From the NCBI GenBank assembly GCA_937876245.1, contig CALEGP010000038.1:149933-213932 (forward strand): a stretch of 64,000 nt of DNA. The letters are read 5' to 3'. A model generated the notes under the pieces. That model was not told where the DNA came from. It did not search any database and saw only the letters and a list, made by a program, of their open reading frames with translations. A program made the position numbers and the translations under genes. This DNA comes from an uncultured Actinomycetes bacterium. GTDB lineage: Bacteria; Actinomycetota; Actinomycetes; Nanopelagicales; Nanopelagicaceae. How positions within the stretch are numbered: position 1 is the first letter of the stretch; every line of letters begins with the position of its first letter. Shown here in pieces: positions 19,175 to 27,057 of the stretch.

Positions 19175-20190
19175 TTGGCCACCAACCTCTTTTTGCGAAG
19201 AACTACTAGGAAAAACGGGGCACCGACAAATGCAGTTATAACTCCTATTGGGAGTTCGGCCGGGGAGAGCAAGGTGCGGGCGCCCAAATCAGCTAAAACT
19301 AAAAAGCTCGCTCCAACTAGCGCAATGGTGAGCAAGCTGCGGTTGGTAACTCGGCGCGTGATTCCGCGAACCAAGTGCGGAACAACAATTCCTACGAAGC
19401 CAATCAACCCACTTGCCGAAACAGCAGTTGCGGTAGCTAGCGTTGCGGCGATAACAGCAATGATTCGCAATCTATTTGGGTTAATACCAAGAGAGTAGGC
19501 CTCTTCATCGGTGAGCATTAGGCCATCTAATTGCTTGGATACGGTTATCAGAATTACTAGAGCTATCATGATGTAAATGGATGACCTGGAAACTACTTGC
19601 CAATTTGCCACTGTTAACTCGCCAAGTATCCAGGAATAAACCGGCCTAAGCGAGGAGCTATGGCGCTGTTGCAAATAGGTCTGAACTGCTGTGGCGAAAG
19701 ATCCGACTGCGATTCCAGACAAAAGTAAGGAATTTGGTTCTGCAAAAAATTTTCCGGAAATAAAAAAACTAGTTAACACTGCAAAAATTGCACCGCAGAA
19801 AGAAAAAATAGGTAGCAGGCTATATAAATTTGCCCCGGAACTTGTTAATGCGATTGTTGCCCCAAGCCCTGCTCCAGCAGCCACTCCAAGAAGATACGGG
19901 TCTGCTAATGGATTTCTAAAAACTGTCTGATAGACAGCGCCACTAGTTGCGAGCGCGGCACCAACAAGTGCACCAAGTAAAACTCTGGGGAGGCGTAAAT
20001 CGATAAGCAAAGTTCGCTCTTGGCCAGTTAACCCTCCGGGTAGTGCGAAGAGGGTGCGAAGGATTTTTGAAAAATCAAGAGAGACTGGCCCAAAGCTGAC
20101 TGCAAGGATTGAAACAAAAAAGAGAAGCCCAAATGAGAGGCCAGTTATACGCCAGTTCCAAATCGGCGACAAACTATTTTCCTGTTTCAT
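19171..20190 (-). CDS. btuC: B12-type ABC importer, permease
   Basis: Membrane subunit of the FecCD/BtuC family with about ten transmembrane helices in 339 aa. Characteristic segments are LRLPRVLLGALVGAALATSGAVYQTVFRNPLADPYLLGVAAGAGLGA near the N-terminus and VSASGLIGFVGIVVPHLVRGITR near the C-terminus, the latter contacting the ATPase. The ATG lies 13 nt after the binding-protein stop. Substrate assignment to cobalamin or a related corrinoid rests on the upstream riboswitch. Confidence 0.88.
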   Translation of the reverse strand: MKQENSLSPIWNWRITGLSFGLLFFVSILAVSFGPVSLDFSKILRTLFALPGGLTGQERTLLIDLRLPRVLLGALVGAALATSGAVYQTVFRNPLADPYLLGVAAGAGLGATIALTSSGANLYSLLPIFSFCGAIFAVLTSFFISGKFFAEPNSLLLSGIAVGSFATAVQTYLQQRHSSSLRPVYSWILGELTVANWQVVSRSSIYIMIALVILITVSKQLDGLMLTDEEAYSLGINPNRLRIIAVIAATLATATAVSASGLIGFVGIVVPHLVRGITRRVTNRSLLTIALVGASFLVLADLGARTLLSPAELPIGVITAFVGAPFFLVVLRKKRLVAK

Positions 20191-20203
20191 GGCTATCGAT
20201 TTA

Positions 20204-21088
20204 CTACTTTATATTCTCGATGGAGCTCGCTATGAATTCATAGAAATCTACTAAACGCGGCCCCCATCTTGATGGAATATCTTCGGGAAGGGCAATTACC
20301 TGGTTTCTCTTAATGGCAGCTACATCACTCCACCCAGGCCGCTGAGCGAGAGTCGTAAGTGATTCCCCATATTGAGCATCAGAGAGAAATATAATTTTTG
20401 GATTGGCCTTAATAACATATTCAGATTGCAGCTGTGGATACCCGGCAGAATCAGCCGAGGCTGCTTTATCTGCGATGTTTCTTAAATTAAAATCCTTGTA
20501 AACCTTTCCAATAAAGGTCTCCGAAGTTGCGGTATAGAGGGTGTTATCCAATTCGTGGAAGAACTTAATTTTTTTGCTAACACTTGCCCTCTTAACTGCA
20601 GCGGCGATTTTTACTTTCATATCGGAAATCACGGTTTGAGCTGCGGAAATGTTTCCGGTGGCCCTGCCTAGGGCTGTGATTTCGAAATAAGCTTGCTTTA
20701 AATTCTTCGGCGCATGTTCTAGAAAGACGTCGATATTTAACTTCTCAAGAGCTGATTTGATTTCCAGTGCCTTATTCGCGTCGGCATTTAGTACGATTAA
20801 ATCTGGTTTGTAATTAAAAAGTGCTTCAACGCTTGGGCTAAATGCCGAGAGTTTAGAGGCCGGAGCATCGCTTGGAAAGTTTGAGTAATCGTCTACAGCT
20901 ATTACCTGGCTGCCCGCATCGATCGCAAAAAGTATTTCAGTAGCGCTCGGAGATAATGAAATAATTCGCTTAGGAATTTTATTGCTGGCGTTGGCTGGTG
21001 CACCACCGATAAGTGAATTGACGGCTATAAGGCAAGATATGGCCGTACCAAGTGCCAAGAGCTTTTTTAATACTTTTTTCGTGAACAT
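20204..21088 (-). CDS. btuF: B12-type ABC importer, substrate-binding protein
   Basis: Secreted binding protein of the helical-backbone (BtuF/FhuD) fold. A signal peptide (about 1-34, KKVLKKLLALGTAISCLIAV, likely cleavage after APANA) is followed by RIISLSPSATEILFAIDAGSQVIAVDDYSNFPSDA, a typical BtuF-type first lobe. No lipobox is visible, so anchoring is unclear. The start is ATG 21088, with GGGAG 7 nt upstream; the ORF-track start 21103 has none. That Shine-Dalgarno sequence is inside a hairpin just below a cobalamin riboswitch, so translation is likely repressed by B12. Confidence 0.9.
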   Translation of the reverse strand: MFTKKVLKKLLALGTAISCLIAVNSLIGGAPANASNKIPKRIISLSPSATEILFAIDAGSQVIAVDDYSNFPSDAPASKLSAFSPSVEALFNYKPDLIVLNADANKALEIKSALEKLNIDVFLEHAPKNLKQAYFEITALGRATGNISAAQTVISDMKVKIAAAVKRASVSKKIKFFHELDNTLYTATSETFIGKVYKDFNLRNIADKAASADSAGYPQLQSEYVIKANPKIIFLSDAQYGESLTTLAQRPGWSDVAAIKRNQVIALPEDIPSRWGPRLVDFYEFIASSIENIK

Positions 21089-21094
21089 AAAAAT

Positions 21095-21117
21095 CTCCCT
21101 CAAGAGTTTTGAGAGAG
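21095..21117 (-). promoter_or_regulatory. hairpin sequestering the btuF Shine-Dalgarno sequence
   Basis: Minus strand CTCTCTCAA-aactc-TTGAGGGAG pairs over 9 bp (one G-U) and buries the GAGGGAG ribosome-binding site of btuF. There is no U-run, so this is a translational rather than a terminator-type platform. Confidence 0.7.
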
Positions 21118-21123
21118 GAAGTT

Positions 21124-21174
21124 TGGGCGAAAAGAAAATTACTTTCTTGAGGCCCGACCTTCCTCCGAGGTCGG
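21124..21174 (-). promoter_or_regulatory. competing hairpins of the riboswitch expression platform
   Basis: Stem ccgacct/aggtcgg (21154-21174) carries CGGAGGA in its loop on the RNA strand. A second stem pairing gggc (about 21125-21128) with gccc (about 21152-21155), enclosing aagaaa/tttctt, shares its base with the first. The two cannot form fully together, as expected for a switching region between aptamer and ribosome-binding site. Confidence 0.45.
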
Positions 21175-21181
21175 ATACTTC

Positions 21182-21288
21182 AGTAATGAATTAGGCGACC
21201 TGGCTCGAATTCATCTCCAGTTAGGAGAGAATCTTTACAGTTGCGGGACAGCGCCGGAATTTAACCGGACTTCGCTAAACGCATTACT
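21182..21288 (-). ncRNA. cobalamin riboswitch (short form)
   Basis: The minus strand reads GTCCGGTTAAATTCCGGCGCTGTCCCGCAACTGTAAAG and then GAGCCAGGTCGCCT. These are the conserved core and B12 box of cobalamin riboswitches. A closing P1 stem is formed by AGTAATG (21282-21288) with CATTACT (21182-21188). The aptamer is about 107 nt, shorter than full adenosylcobalamin elements, so it may belong to a compact class. It lies directly upstream of the btuF-btuC-btuD operon and defines its probable substrate. Confidence 0.92.
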
Positions 21289-21335
21289 CTCTGAAAAGCT
21301 ATGAAGCGATTCAGTGGGGGAAAGTTAGCACTACT

Positions 21336-21554
21336 TCAGCTCTTTTTACGAGATCTGCGTCCGACAGTGAAGGCGATTCCAAGTGCGAGAACTATTGCCG
21401 CCCCTGCTGCTAATAGTTCGGCGCCTTCAATTCCTTCGTGGGCTTCAGAAATTCTGTGCTCAGGCTCATTGTCCTCATTGCCATCAGCAAAAGAGTTTGC
21501 TGGAAGGAGGGCCAGCCCAATTGCGAAAAGAGTTGCAATTAATCTTTGTCTCAT
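21336..21554 (-). CDS. small secreted or membrane protein, unknown function
   Basis: 72-residue protein not recognised as any family. From ATG 21554 it has a signal peptide (MRQRLIATLFAIGLALLPANSFA), a short acidic, His/Glu-rich segment (DGNEDNEPEHRISEAHEG), one C-terminal transmembrane helix (about 45-63) and a basic GRRSRKKS tail. I reject the ORF-track start at 21704, which would run through the divergent aldo/keto reductase gene. TACTCT lies 6 nt before ATG 21554, the leaderless signature seen elsewhere here. The layout suggests a small surface-exposed anchored peptide. Confidence 0.6.
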   Translation of the reverse strand: MRQRLIATLFAIGLALLPANSFADGNEDNEPEHRISEAHEGIEGAELLAAGAAIVLALGIAFTVGRRSRKKS

Positions 21555-21560
21555 AGGCAG

Positions 21561-21566
21561 AGAGTA
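21561..21566 (-). promoter_or_regulatory. -10 box for the small membrane protein gene
   Basis: Minus strand TACTCT, 6 nt before ATG 21554. It is back-to-back with the promoter of the aldo/keto reductase gene, only 11 nt away. Confidence 0.55.
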
Positions 21567-21577
21567 CGCCTGCGGAG

Positions 21578-21583
21578 TATTCT
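21578..21583 (+). promoter_or_regulatory. -10 box for leaderless aldo/keto reductase
   Basis: TATTCT followed by 7 nt and ATG 21591, with no ribosome-binding site at a useful distance. Confidence 0.55.
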
Positions 21584-21590
21584 TTTCTAC

Positions 21591-22592
21591 ATGGAATATC
21601 GTCGTCTTGGCAGTAGCGGAATGTATGTCTCTGAAATTTCTTATGGGAATTGGATTACTCATGGTTCTCAGGTAGAGCAGGAGGCTGCCATCAAATGCGT
21701 GCATGCGGCTCTGGATGCTGGAATCACTACTTTTGATACAGCTGATGTTTATGCGGGCACGAAGGCTGAGACCGTGCTTGGTAAGGCTCTAAAGGGCGTC
21801 AAGCGAGAGAGCTATGAGTTATTTACCAAGGTTTATTGGCCGACTGGCACTGGCAAAAATGATCGAGGACTTTCACGCAAGCATATTATGGAGTCGGTAG
21901 ATGCCTCAATGAGGCGTTTAAATACCGACCATATCGACCTTTATCAGATGCACCGGTTTGATTATGAAACCCCGCTTGAGGAATCACTTAGAGCCTTCGA
22001 TGATCTAATCCGCCAAGGAAAAGTTCACTACATTGGATTTTCCGAATGGCGAGCCGAGGAGATTGCCCAAGGGTTAGAAATCCAAAAGAAGAGCGGTTTC
22101 GATCGATTTATTTCCAGTCAACCACAGTATTCAGCGCTATGGCGCGTCATTGAAGCGAAAGTTATTCCACTTTGCGAAAGTGAAGGTATTGGGCAAATTG
22201 TCTGGTCACCGCTTGCTCAGGGCGTCTTAACTGGCAAATATCTGCCTGGTAAAAAACCACCGTCTGGGTCAAGGGCTACAGATAAAAAGAGTGGCGCTGA
22301 AATGATTTCTAGGTGGATGCGCGAAGAAGTGCTGGCTGCAGTGGGGAAGTTAAAGCCAATTGCCGAATCTTTAAATCTTTCGATGTCGCAACTAGGACTC
22401 GCTTGGGCGCTTTCAAATCCAAATGTATCTTCAGTGATTATGGGAGCAACAAAAGCTTCGCAAGTTAAAGAGAATGTCAGGGCATCGGGAGTAAAACTTT
22501 CAGTAGAGGTTCTCGCTCAAATAGATGAAGCCCTCGGTTCAATTCCAGAAACTGATCCGGAGCGAACTGAGAGCCCTAAGCCACGAGCTTAA
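21591..22592 (+). CDS. aldo/keto reductase, voltage-gated K+ channel beta-subunit-like
   Basis: NADPH-dependent (beta/alpha)8-barrel oxidoreductase. The catalytic tetrad is visible: Asp and Tyr in FDTADVYAGTKAE, Lys in LFTKVYWP, and His in LYQMHRFD. The C-terminal SNPNVSSVIMGATKASQVKEN matches the cofactor-binding end of the family. The start is ATG 21591 (333 aa), where the family begins (EYRRLGSSGMYVSEI), not the ORF-track 21546. The sequence is closest to the Kv-beta-like subgroup (QPQYSALWRVIEAKVIP). Physiological substrate unknown; a general carbonyl-detoxifying role is plausible. Confidence 0.9.
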   Translation: MEYRRLGSSGMYVSEISYGNWITHGSQVEQEAAIKCVHAALDAGITTFDTADVYAGTKAETVLGKALKGVKRESYELFTKVYWPTGTGKNDRGLSRKHIMESVDASMRRLNTDHIDLYQMHRFDYETPLEESLRAFDDLIRQGKVHYIGFSEWRAEEIAQGLEIQKKSGFDRFISSQPQYSALWRVIEAKVIPLCESEGIGQIVWSPLAQGVLTGKYLPGKKPPSGSRATDKKSGAEMISRWMREEVLAAVGKLKPIAESLNLSMSQLGLAWALSNPNVSSVIMGATKASQVKENVRASGVKLSVEVLAQIDEALGSIPETDPERTESPKPRA

Positions 22593-22599
22593 TTTCTAG

Positions 22600-23151
22600 T
22601 TAAATTGTGTCGCCAAGTTTTTTCTGCGGAGATGGTGCGCGTAAGCGGCGCATCTGAGTAGAGCGAAGCCAGCCGTATAGCGCGACGCCTTTAGTAGATT
22701 CACCTGGAAACTTTTCTGAGACAAGTTTTTTGATTCTGCGGCCAACAAATACTCCATAGATTATTGAGTAACCCATTGCTGAGTACATCAAGATTATTGC
22801 TAGGAATCGAATCTCAACTGAAGGAACCAAGGTAAGCATCAAAACTGCAACCATTAGTGGCAGGAAGTATTCACCGAGTGAACGACGTGAATCTATGTAA
22901 TCACGTACAAATTTTTTAACTGGCCCACGATCTCGGATCGGAAGCGCATCTTGATCGCCTCTCATATAAGCAGCTCTTGAGGCGGTACGGGCGTTCTTAG
23001 CTGCCTCTCTAGATTTTGCTCGATCCGCTTTTGTGACTGGTGCGGTTATCGAATTGATCTTGTTTTTGGCTACCGCATCTTTACGCTTGGGCGTCGCCTT
23101 TCCCTTTTTATCGATATTTCTCTCTGGATTACTTTCAGGTGTTTTACTCAT
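22600..23151 (-). CDS. DUF3043 membrane protein
   Basis: 183-residue actinobacterial DUF3043 protein. A long, highly charged Lys/Ala-rich N-terminal region (about 1-75) is followed by the family block GDQDALPIRDRGPVKKFVRDYIDSRRSLGEYFLP, two membrane helices and a basic C-terminus (LRSTQMRRLRAPSPQKK). Function unknown. The start is ATG 23151; the ORF-track start would enter nadA. The -10 box TACCTT overlaps the nadA stop codon, giving a leaderless transcript independent of nadA. Confidence 0.85.
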   Translation of the reverse strand: MSKTPESNPERNIDKKGKATPKRKDAVAKNKINSITAPVTKADRAKSREAAKNARTASRAAYMRGDQDALPIRDRGPVKKFVRDYIDSRRSLGEYFLPLMVAVLMLTLVPSVEIRFLAIILMYSAMGYSIIYGVFVGRRIKKLVSEKFPGESTKGVALYGWLRSTQMRRLRAPSPQKKLGDTI

Positions 23152-23155
23152 GTGG

Positions 23156-24307
23156 CTAAGGTAGGGCGAGCATTCGCTCGAGCGCAACTTTTGCGTATTT
23201 TGCCGTCTCTGACTCGACACTAATCTGATTAACCAAGCGTCCCTTGGCCAGCGACTCCATCGCCCAAACCAGATGTGGCAGGTCGATTCGGTTCATCGTC
23301 GAGCAGTAGCAGACCGTCTTATCTAGAAAGTGAATCTCACGATCCGAGAAGCGATTGGCTAAGCGCTGAACGAGATTGAGCTCGGTTCCGATAGCCCATT
23401 TACTTCCGACGGGGGAGGCCTCGATTGTTTTGATAATCATTTCTGTACTTCCAACAAAATCTGAGTTTTGAACGACTTCATGTTGACATTCGGGATGAAC
23501 CAAAATTTTGACCCCTGGCAACTTGGTCCGCATCTGATCGATATTTTCTAATGTGAATCGACCGTGAACCGAGCAGTGGCCACGCCATAAAATAACTTTT
23601 GCTGCCAAAATTTCGGAATCGAGCAACCCCCCATTTTTCTTCCAAGGATTCCAAGTAACGCAATCTTCCAATTTTAATCCGAGGTTTAATACTGCGGTAT
23701 TACGGCCCAAGTGTTGGTCGGGAAGAAAGAGAATCTTCTCGCCCTTTTCAAACGCCCATTTCATTGCACGCTCGGCATTAGAAGATGTGCAAACAGTGCC
23801 ACCATTTTTTCCAGTGAAAGATTTAATAGCTGCCGAGGAATTCATATAGGTAACTGGAATTGTTTTGCTTGCGACACCAACTTTTTCTAGTGCAGCCCAA
23901 CAATCGTTAACCTGGTTGGCTGTTGCCATGTCGGCCATTGAGCAGCCAGCTGCCAAATCGGGGAGGATTACCTTCTGCTTGGCCGAAGTTAAAATATCGG
24001 CGCTTTCTGCCATGAAGTGCACGCCACAAAAGAAGATGAGCTCAGCCGAAGTATTACTCTCAGCCTCTTGTGCCAGTTTGAAAGAGTCACCAGTGATATC
24101 AGCAAATTGAATTACTTCATCTCGCTGATAGTGATGGCCCAAAATCATTGCTCGCTCACCTAGGGACTTTCTAGCAGCGTGCGCTCTCGCTACGAGAGCA
24201 GGGTCGCTGGCCTCTGGAAGCTCACCATCGCAAGAAACCCCTCGCTCACTCTTGGGATCAGATTCCTGGCCCAGAAGGAGCAACGCGGATAGATTAGATG
24301 AGCCCAT
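23156..24307 (-). CDS. nadA: quinolinate synthase
   Basis: [4Fe-4S] enzyme that condenses iminoaspartate with dihydroxyacetone phosphate to quinolinate in de novo NAD synthesis. Motifs: GHHYQRDEVIQFADITGDSFKLAQEA, FCGVHFMAESADIL, AGCSMADMA with a cluster cysteine, HPECQHEVV with the second and TVCYCSTMN with the third. 383 aa is the long bacterial form. I prefer ATG 24307 over GTG 24313, because CATAAT lies 6 nt before it (leaderless layout). nadB and nadC are not adjacent. Confidence 0.95.
   Translation of the reverse strand: MGSSNLSALLLLGQESDPKSERGVSCDGELPEASDPALVARAHAARKSLGERAMILGHHYQRDEVIQFADITGDSFKLAQEAESNTSAELIFFCGVHFMAESADILTSAKQKVILPDLAAGCSMADMATANQVNDCWAALEKVGVASKTIPVTYMNSSAAIKSFTGKNGGTVCTSSNAERAMKWAFEKGEKILFLPDQHLGRNTAVLNLGLKLEDCVTWNPWKKNGGLLDSEILAAKVILWRGHCSVHGRFTLENIDQMRTKLPGVKILVHPECQHEVVQNSDFVGSTEMIIKTIEASPVGSKWAIGTELNLVQRLANRFSDREIHFLDKTVCYCSTMNRIDLPHLVWAMESLAKGRLVNQISVESETAKYAKVALERMLALP
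23158..23163 (-). promoter_or_regulatory. -10 box for DUF3043 gene inside the nadA 3' end
   Basis: Minus strand TACCTT, 6 nt before ATG 23151. These bases also encode the last codons and the first stop-codon base of nadA. Confidence 0.55.
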
Positions 24308-24369
24308 AGGCACATTATGGAGTAGCCTTAGCTCAATAACGAATTGAAATTTAACTTTTTAGGAGAGAA

Positions 24370-24741
24370 ATGAGTACAGAAACTTCTCAGGACGTCACGA
24401 TTGATACCGCTCCTTCTGCAGGAATTGGCTTGAGCGATGTGGCAGCGACTAAAGTTTCCGCCCTTTTAACACAAGAGGGTCGCGATGATTTAAGTCTTCG
24501 GGTCGCAGTCCAACCAGGTGGATGTTCTGGGCTTAAGTACCAGCTTTATTTTGATGACCGGGAACTCGATGGCGATACAGTTACAGAATTCGGATCAGTC
24601 AAGGTTGTTACCGACAAGATGAGCACCCCCTATTTAATGGGAGCTTCAATTGATTTTGTCGACACAATTGAGAAGCAAGGTTTCACGATAGATAATCCAA
24701 ATGCACAGGGTTCTTGCGCCTGTGGCGATTCATTTAATTAA
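24370..24741 (+). CDS. erpA: iron-sulfur cluster insertion protein (HesB/IscA family)
   Basis: A-type carrier that hands Fe-S clusters to apoproteins. The three conserved cysteines are in VQPGGCSGLKY and the C-terminal GSCACGDSF. 123 aa, ErpA-like length with a short N-terminal extension. ATG with a good AGGAGAG ribosome-binding site. It is divergent from nadA, itself a Fe-S enzyme, and other clients in the window include LipA, the Rieske protein and the 2-oxoacid:ferredoxin oxidoreductase. Confidence 0.93.
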   Translation: MSTETSQDVTIDTAPSAGIGLSDVAATKVSALLTQEGRDDLSLRVAVQPGGCSGLKYQLYFDDRELDGDTVTEFGSVKVVTDKMSTPYLMGASIDFVDTIEKQGFTIDNPNAQGSCACGDSFN

Positions 24742-24762
24742 ATTCCTTCTACCTAGATAACT

Positions 24763-25752
24763 ATGAAAATTGCTTGTGCTGGTTCTGTTGGGCGCGATCA
24801 TTTAATGACATTTCCGGGTAAATTTACTGATTCTCTGGTGGCCGGGTCTCTAGACAAAGTATCGCTCTCATTTTTGGTTGATGGCTTAGATATTAGGCGT
24901 GGCGGAACGGCTGCAAATATTGCCTTTGGACTCGGCGCTCTGGGCCTTGATCCACTTTTGATTGCCTCGGTCGGAACGGATTGGGCTGACTACGATTCCT
25001 GGCTCAAAAGGCACGGTGTAGAAACGTGCTATGTAAAAATTTCAAAAGAGCTTTTAACTGCCTCGTTTATGGTCACTACTGATCAAGATTTGAATCAAAT
25101 TGCATCCTTCTTTCCAGGAGCAATGAGTGAGGCGCGAGAGATCGAGCTGCCTGCGATTATTGAGAAAAGTGGAAAATTCGATCTTCTAATAATTTCACCA
25201 GATGATCCAGAGGCAATGATCAGCCACAGTGAATATGCGAGAACTCTAGGGATTCCATTTGTTGCTGATCCGTCCCAACAACTCGCCCGAATGGACGGGG
25301 AGTCAATAAAGTTATTGATTGAAGGAGCTGATTACTTATTCCTAAATGAGTATGAACTTGCTCTCACGATTCAAAAGACTGGTTGGAGCGATGCTGAAAT
25401 ATTTAACAAAGTTAAGGTGCGAGTAATTACTCTTGGTTCAAGGGGTGCTCTTGTCGAGGAGCATGGTAAAGATTCGATTGAAGTTGGCGTGCCTAAGGAA
25501 ATAGCAAAGCTTGATCCAACTGGCGTCGGTGATTGCTTCCGAGCAGGTTTTGTCTCAGGGTTAGCATGGGGTTTAGGACATGAACGGTGTGCGCAGATTG
25601 GGTCGATGCTGGCGACTTTCTGCATTGAGACCAAGGGAACGCAGGAGTATCGATTTACGAAAGATGAATTCATCGCCCGCTTCACTGAGGCATATGGCGT
25701 TCAGGCCGCTAATGAAATTGGTAGAAAAATCGAGCCACGTTTAGCTAGTTAA
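24763..25752 (+). CDS. PfkB family carbohydrate/nucleoside kinase
   Basis: Ribokinase-fold kinase. The N-terminal sugar-binding signature DIRRGGTAANIAFGLGALGLDPLLIASVG and the C-terminal anion-hole motif DPTGVGDCFRAGFVSG (catalytic Asp in GVGD) are intact. The arrangement, with an early substrate loop FPGKFTDSLVAGSLDKVSLSF, resembles bacterial adenosine kinase-like members, which would fit the nucleoside salvage genes further downstream, but sugar kinases of the family look similar. It lies 21 nt after erpA and may be co-transcribed. Its 3' end overlaps the convergent tusA-like gene by 12 nt. Confidence 0.85.
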   Translation: MKIACAGSVGRDHLMTFPGKFTDSLVAGSLDKVSLSFLVDGLDIRRGGTAANIAFGLGALGLDPLLIASVGTDWADYDSWLKRHGVETCYVKISKELLTASFMVTTDQDLNQIASFFPGAMSEAREIELPAIIEKSGKFDLLIISPDDPEAMISHSEYARTLGIPFVADPSQQLARMDGESIKLLIEGADYLFLNEYELALTIQKTGWSDAEIFNKVKVRVITLGSRGALVEEHGKDSIEVGVPKEIAKLDPTGVGDCFRAGFVSGLAWGLGHERCAQIGSMLATFCIETKGTQEYRFTKDEFIARFTEAYGVQAANEIGRKIEPRLAS

Positions 25753-25953
25753 TTTAGTAATCTCAAAGGTATTTACTGCCAAATTTTTTACCTTGTTTTT
25801 TGTCATACGCGCCCATGCTCGCAAATCTGGCTCGGTTGCTGGGTCATCGCTAAGTAGGACAAGGCGGTATCCGATCTTTTGGCTCGTAAGTTTCTTGGCT
25901 AATTCGATAATGGGCAGTGGACAACATTTCCCCAGGCAATCTAGATAGTCCAT
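25741..25953 (-). CDS. TusA-family sulfur carrier protein
   Basis: 70-residue single-domain TusA-like protein with the hallmark DCLGKCCPLPIIELAKKL; C11 of the CPxP motif would carry the persulfide. The C-terminal half keeps the beta-alpha-beta fold (YRLVLLSDDPATEPDLRAWARM). Its ATG shares one base with the stop codon of the cysteine-desulfurase-like gene (TAATG), so the two are translationally coupled. Known relatives pass sulfur for tRNA thiolation, molybdenum cofactor or dissimilatory pathways; the acceptor here is unknown. Confidence 0.88.
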   Translation of the reverse strand: MDYLDCLGKCCPLPIIELAKKLTSQKIGYRLVLLSDDPATEPDLRAWARMTKNKVKNLAVNTFEITKLTS

Positions 25954-26999
25954 TAAGAACGCAATTCCGTGACAGTTTCGGTTAAGGTTTTGAGGAAATC
26001 ATCTATTTGTTCGAAAGTGGTTGAGTGGTGAATCGTTAGGCGAATATTTCCATGCGTGAGAATTCCCAAAGCTGCCAATACGTGACTGGGCGCCATATTT
26101 GCCGCGCTACAAGCCGAACCAGAGTCGACGGCAAATCCCTTATCAGCCAACCTTGTCACTAGCTGTTCAGCATTTACATATAAAAATGAGGCGCTTAACA
26201 AGTGCTCTGCTCCGCCCGGAGCTAGGTCAGCATCTGGGATATTGGTTGAAATAAAAGTACGAATCTCGCGGTTAATTTTACTAATTTTAGCGGCCAGATT
26301 TTTCTCGTCTGCAGTCCAGCTATCAATCGCCAAGGCACTTGCGACAATTAAAGGTAGCGAAGTTGGCCCAGGGTTTACTCGAGCATCCATGTGAGGAAGT
26401 GGATTGCGCCAAGCCGTTTTTTTCGAGAGGGCAAAAATTCCAAGACCACCTGGTCCGGCCCAAGAGGTGGAGTCCCATAGCGCAGTACTCCAATTTTCAG
26501 GAAGCGGTATTCGAACTCCTGACGCCGTGGCATCTACAAAAAGGTTACTACCCTCGATCTGGCTATTTCTCTGAATAATTCCCGTTTCACGATTACAGAG
26601 TTGTAATGAAACGACATCATTTCCGCCATATTTTCCAAACTCAATCTGTCCGTTCCCCTCAACTTTAATCTGGAGATTCTTAACTTTCTCGGCAATTGCA
26701 AAAACTTCCATGCGATCGACATTGCTATAAATTAGGGTGCTTTCGGGAGTCAGCAACCCTGAAATTCCGAGGTGAAAACCCAGATTTGGCTCTCCCAGAA
26801 AATGTAGCTCATCGCCGCGGACGCCTAGATGGCTAGCGAATGTCTCTCTGGCCTCATTTAGGAGGATAGAGGCCGATTTAGAGTCGATTCCAAGTTTTGT
26901 TGAATCGGGCCAGCAAACCTCAAATATGTGAGGAAGCGCCATCCGGGCGGCATCGTGAAGCCGAGGTTCTGATTGGAAGTTAGGGGTGATGGAAACCAC
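25953..26999 (-). CDS. cysteine-desulfurase-like protein lacking the PLP lysine
   Basis: Class V aminotransferase fold aligned to IscS/NifS over its whole 348 aa, but with the cofactor site lost. The SGHKIYGPKG loop that carries the PLP lysine reads DSTSWAGPGG (Ser179 in place of Lys). The stacking histidine is replaced (NVDRMEV, Arg96) and the VDATQS glutamine is Ala159; Asp156 is kept. In contrast, the sulfur-accepting cysteine loop is intact: DSGSACSAANMAPSHVL, C297. The protein therefore looks like a pseudo-desulfurase that could still carry or relay persulfide to the coupled TusA-like protein. That role is inference. GTG start, leaderless layout, divergent from ctaC. Confidence 0.8.
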   Translation of the reverse strand: MVSITPNFQSEPRLHDAARMALPHIFEVCWPDSTKLGIDSKSASILLNEARETFASHLGVRGDELHFLGEPNLGFHLGISGLLTPESTLIYSNVDRMEVFAIAEKVKNLQIKVEGNGQIEFGKYGGNDVVSLQLCNRETGIIQRNSQIEGSNLFVDATASGVRIPLPENWSTALWDSTSWAGPGGLGIFALSKKTAWRNPLPHMDARVNPGPTSLPLIVASALAIDSWTADEKNLAAKISKINREIRTFISTNIPDADLAPGGAEHLLSASFLYVNAEQLVTRLADKGFAVDSGSACSAANMAPSHVLAALGILTHGNIRLTIHHSTTFEQIDDFLKTLTETVTELRS

Positions 27000-27006
27000 G
27001 CCTACA

Positions 27007-27012
27007 ACGCTA
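27007..27012 (-). promoter_or_regulatory. -10 box for the pseudo-desulfurase/tusA operon
   Basis: Minus strand TAGCGT, 7 nt before GTG 26999. No ribosome-binding site. Confidence 0.45.
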
Positions 27013-27045
27013 CTCCCACTTGGTTCCCAGAGTGAAACTGGGGGA

Positions 27046-27051
27046 TATTCT
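27046..27051 (+). promoter_or_regulatory. -10 box for leaderless ctaC operon
   Basis: TATTCT followed by 6 nt (tagcca) and the ctaC ATG. Confidence 0.6.
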
Positions 27052-27057
27052 TAGCCA

